NCBI GenBank assembly: GCA_963082875.1
Contig: OY720097.1
Coordinates: 22,700,501 to 22,764,500, forward strand
From: Corella eumyota
Taxonomy: Eukaryota > Chordata > Ascidiacea > Phlebobranchia > Corellidae
Reading direction: 5' to 3'
Length of the DNA: 64,000 bases
Below, piece after piece: positions 61,401-64,000 of the stretch; positions within the stretch are counted from its first letter, which is position 1, and each line of letters opens with the position of its first letter. A program made the translations under genes and the position numbers. Below the pieces are notes generated by a model. It was not told the DNA's origin and made no database searches. It saw nothing but the letters and a program-made list of their open reading frames with translations.

Positions 61401-62760
61401 ACTTACTATATGATATGTTTGTTATATTTTATATTATGAAACTCGGTAAAAGGAGCTCTTACGGCCTAGTTTTAACCTATATCAAATTGCAATTCCCTTT
61501 TTTTAAATTTTTTGGTTTGGAAAGATTGACTTCGCAGTCTAAACAGAAAGTAACATCAGTTTGGTGTTGACTTTGTCAGTTTGAAATAGTATTAATTATA
61601 ATTTCCTGATAATTAAGCTGCTGGTCCAGCAGAAGTTTGTATTATTTAAAGTGCCTTACTTAAGGGTGCTGGTGATTGAACCCACCACCTTGAAGCTAAT
61701 TATTCTAAACCGCGTCATCTACAATATAAGAGTGTGTTAAGAAAAATGTTTTTTATGTTAAAATCTAAATTTTTGGGGGGGCTTTAGAAGCATAGATATT
61801 TTATGCTAAGAATATTTTATAAATATCGAATAGTTTAAAAAGCATATTTTTTTTATAACTAAATGTGACCAAGTAAATTAAATTTTAATTTTTTTGAGCT
61901 GCTAGTGGGCAGTAGTGAGTTACTAACGTTTTGTGTTTTAAATTTCATATTCTTCAAGATTAGAATTTTTTTTTTTGTAAAATTATTTAACAAATATAAA
62001 AACAGTAAATACAGAAAAAAATTTATTAATTATTGCATAACTGACCAAGAATAATATTTTTTTAATATTTTAAATTTAATACAAAAAAATAAATAAAATT
62101 TAATTGGTAAAATAAATATTAAATATGTTAAATTATTATTTTATAAATTAACATTTAAAAACATTAAAACTTAAATTTTAAACATATTTTAAATTTTTTT
62201 AAATTTAATTTATTTTTAAAAATGCAAGGTTTTAAAAATAGAATATTTTTTATATCCTTTAATGATTGACACATTATTATTATTCATTACAAGACAATCT
62301 CACGTTGTTGTCTCATAAACGTGTTTAACAAAGCGCTACTTAACATGTATTATGACCTCATAAACATGTGTGCAATTAATAACAATTTGTAATATCCGAT
62401 GTGAATTTGAGAATTAATTAATTTTTTAAACCAAACTGAAAGGTTAATTAAAGTTTGTTTCAATTAAAAACTAATGGTTATTTCAATTTATTATCTCAGC
62501 CAAATTTATGATTATTTTTATTTGAATTTTTTTATTGAAGATTTTTTTAATTTTTATATTTATTGGAATTTTTAAAGTTATTTGTTATATTTAACTGGTT
62601 TATTAAAATGCTAATTTGTTTTTATTGGTAGTTTATTAATTCTGGTATAAGTGGGCCAAACATAAAATTATAAAAAATAAATAAATTAAACAATTTCTTT
62701 TAGCCTATCTTTAAATTATTTTATTTACATGTGGTTACTTTCTTCTTGCAAACTTTATAA
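58489..62760 (+). CDS. N4BP1/KHNYN-like protein, N-terminal KH-like region only
   Basis: Exons 58489-58677, 59485-59571, 60126-60272, 60524-60619, 60947-61080 and 61203-61254 join in matching phases (0,0,0,0,2,0) and give 235 residues. A possible last exon (62704-62760, acceptor TTTCTTTTAG) adds 18 residues and a stop; that exon is uncertain. Residues about 45-76 (VWISLIGQKDNLQAAK, then IFIKATCNPEE) resemble, from memory, the N-terminal KH-like segment of N4BP1 (AKEYIKGICEPE). The following GGKGDVKRLVNSI and the FNIGIKKFLF region also fit that family's order. N4BP1 and KHNYN are RNA-decay and antiviral factors whose NYN nuclease lies C-terminally. No NYN domain is visible before the window's GPCR exon, so this is either a truncated relative or continues beyond. 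SINEs lie in introns 1, 2 and 4. Confidence 0.65.
58771..59057 (+). mobile_element. tRNA-derived SINE in KH-like gene intron 1
   Basis: Full-length copy from GGCAGCGTGTTGTAGTGG to GATAAAGATATATAC, followed by an A run and a TA microsatellite. Confidence 0.85.
59700..59980 (+). mobile_element. tRNA-derived SINE in KH-like gene intron 2
   Basis: The head has lost about 10 bp (GAACACCACACATGAGG), so its A-box region is damaged. B box and tail are present. Confidence 0.82.
60641..60757 (-). mobile_element. Internally deleted SINE in KH-like gene intron 4
   Basis: Reverse copy with tail (TGTATATATCTTAC) joined directly to the head region (CTCAAGGGCGCTACAGCATG to GCTGCCGG). About 170 bp of the body is missing. 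Confidence 0.75.
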
Positions 62761-63235
62761 AAACTTGTTGACAGCTCATCTTACTGTTGGCAACTCTTAA
62801 CTAATATTTGCCTGCGATAATTTACTCGCGCACCACAAACGGAAGTTTTTTTTATTCTGTAGACCCATAAATGTATATTCCACCTACTTAATTCTATTAT
62901 AAATAGATTGTTTAAATTTGTTGTAAAATGTGCATTTATTGAAATAAATAATAAATGACGATATACACACAAGGTAAAAGGGTAATCATTGTTTATATAT
63001 GAACGTTGTTATGTACCGAATGACATTCTGTAGTTTAGGTTTAAATCCAACCAATGGCAAATTAAAATTTATCTGCATTTAAAAATTGATTGTTACGACT
63101 ATTTCGAGCGCTTGTTGATTGTGACGTCATAATCATGCTTGTTATTTGCACGTTAGTTTACGCAGTAAAAATTTACAGGAAAAATTGTGTAAAAAAAACT
63201 TAGTTAATGTCAAGTTTGCGAAAAAAAAATGAAAA
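61255..63235. other. AT-rich region with a degenerate SINE
   Basis: Apart from the possible terminal exon at 62704-62760, no exon is visible. An old reverse SINE copy at about 61537-61735 keeps AAGTAACATCAGTTTGG, GATAATTAAGCTGCTG and GGTGATTGAACCCACCACCT. From 61760 to 62680 the sequence is simple AT-rich text. Confidence 0.5.
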
Positions 63236-63721
63236 TTAAAGTTGTAAAGTTGGATCCAGAGTTCCGTGGTACATCTGCGAACCTGGTCGATCGTCTTGAC
63301 TTTTTCCAGGGTTGCTAATACTCGAAAAACTACTTCTCGGTCGTTTCTGACGTTTCGGTTGCAGAGGGGCGAGTGAAAACTTTCGACGCCGGGTTCCTAG
63401 CTCGTATTTCCCGCCACAGCAACAACGAGAACACGAGGTCAGACATCCTGTCAACATCAACCTCAGATTCCGATTCATTTCGGGAATCCTCCAGAAATAG
63501 AAGAACGGGTTGAGGATGGAGTTAACTGTGCTGATTACTACTAAGATCCTCATCACAAAATGAAGAGTCCGGATATTGTAGAAGAACGAGATGATGCAAC
63601 AGACCGCTAGGGGGCCTGTAGTGAGGACAAATCCACTGAGAACAATGAGCATTGTTTTGATCATTCTCATTTCTGATTCGCGTCGTTTTTTGTGCATCTT
63701 TAAACTCCTTCGAAAATGAAC
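63236..63721 (-). CDS. Class A (rhodopsin-type) GPCR, last exon
   Basis: The exon starts in phase 0 after acceptor TTTTGTTTTAG and encodes the last 161 residues of a seven-pass receptor. The third intracellular loop end (KKRRESEMRMIK) leads into TM6 (TMLIVLSGFVLTTGP). TM7 has the NPxxY motif as NPFFY (STVNSILNPFFYFWR), followed by helix 8, a cysteine cluster (CSRCCC) suited to palmitoylation, and a Ser/Arg-rich tail with many possible phosphorylation sites. The upstream exons with TM1-5 must lie beyond 64000. The ligand class cannot be told from TM6-TM7 alone. Confidence 0.85.
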   Translation of the reverse strand, partial: VHFRRSLKMHKKRRESEMRMIKTMLIVLSGFVLTTGPLAVCCIISFFYNIRTLHFVMRILVVISTVNSILNPFFYFWRIPEMNRNLRLMLTGCLTSCSRCCCGGKYELGTRRRKFSLAPLQPKRQKRPRSSFSSISNPGKSQDDRPGSQMYHGTLDPTLQL

Positions 63722-64000
63722 CTAAAACAAAATATGACGTCATTATTTTATGACGTAATATGACGTTTTTGCGTAGTTTCTTTTAACCAAAAAAATTCTA
63801 TAACGAAACAAAATTTAAAAAAAATGACAACGTCACTAATCGCGTTACGTATTTTGACTTAGGTGTTTAAAACAATGTGATATCTTTCATATCTTTAATA
63901 TATCTTAGATTTCCAACCATCAGCAAATTATTTAAATCAAAAGGATATTCTGTCAATCAAATTTTTGTTTAGGTTTTATTGGTTTGTTTAAACAGGATGT
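63722..64000. other. GPCR intron, nothing recognised
   Basis: Upstream (minus-strand) sequence of the GPCR last exon. No further exon is visible to the window edge. Confidence 0.5.

Overview
The window looks like genomic DNA of a tunicate, most likely a Ciona species. It is AT-rich, its genes are compact with many short introns, and it contains many copies of a tRNA-derived SINE of the kind I associate with Ciona. The species call is inference; the gene models come from splice sites and reading frames read by eye.

The left 47 kb is one cluster of C-type lectin genes, all on the + strand, arranged as tandem repeats of [conserved noncoding element, promoter, gene, 3' flank]. Gene 1 (1485-17994) is predicted to encode a secreted protein with 15 C-type lectin domains (CTLDs). 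Each CTLD uses two exons, and most modules lie on a 1,076-bp tandem repeat whose introns are nearly as identical as its exons. Gene 2 (24687-30437) lies in a second copy of the same large segment and has 5 CTLDs. Gene 3 (36881-39384) has two, the second damaged by a 40-bp exon deletion. Gene 4 (43432-47040) has one CTLD followed by a Thr/Pro-rich stalk, a membrane span and a cytoplasmic tail built from 36-bp mini-exons, so it looks like the membrane-bound relative of the secreted multi-domain forms. Collapsed and decayed copies of the same gene lie between them (1-700, 21663-23364, 23365-23880, 35435-36184).

Two GC- and CpG-rich 62-bp satellite arrays (18774-21405 and 31217-35185) lie downstream of genes 1 and 2. 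A 2.3-kb AT-rich repeat-filled insertion splits the promoter of gene 4.

The right 16 kb holds unrelated genes: a Golgi-type carbohydrate sulfotransferase on the - strand (48148-54482) whose last intron is almost wholly a 55-bp minisatellite; a GPI-anchored Ly6/uPAR-domain protein (56167-57409, +); a gene resembling the N-terminal KH-like region of N4BP1/KHNYN (58489 to about 62760, +); and the last exon of a class A GPCR (63236-63721, -) whose 5' part lies beyond the window.

The most interesting feature is the lectin cluster. One exon-pair module has been amplified recently and to different copy number in two neighbouring segments. The amplified modules carry a changed calcium-site motif (WYD), while the terminal modules and gene 4 keep the classical WND.
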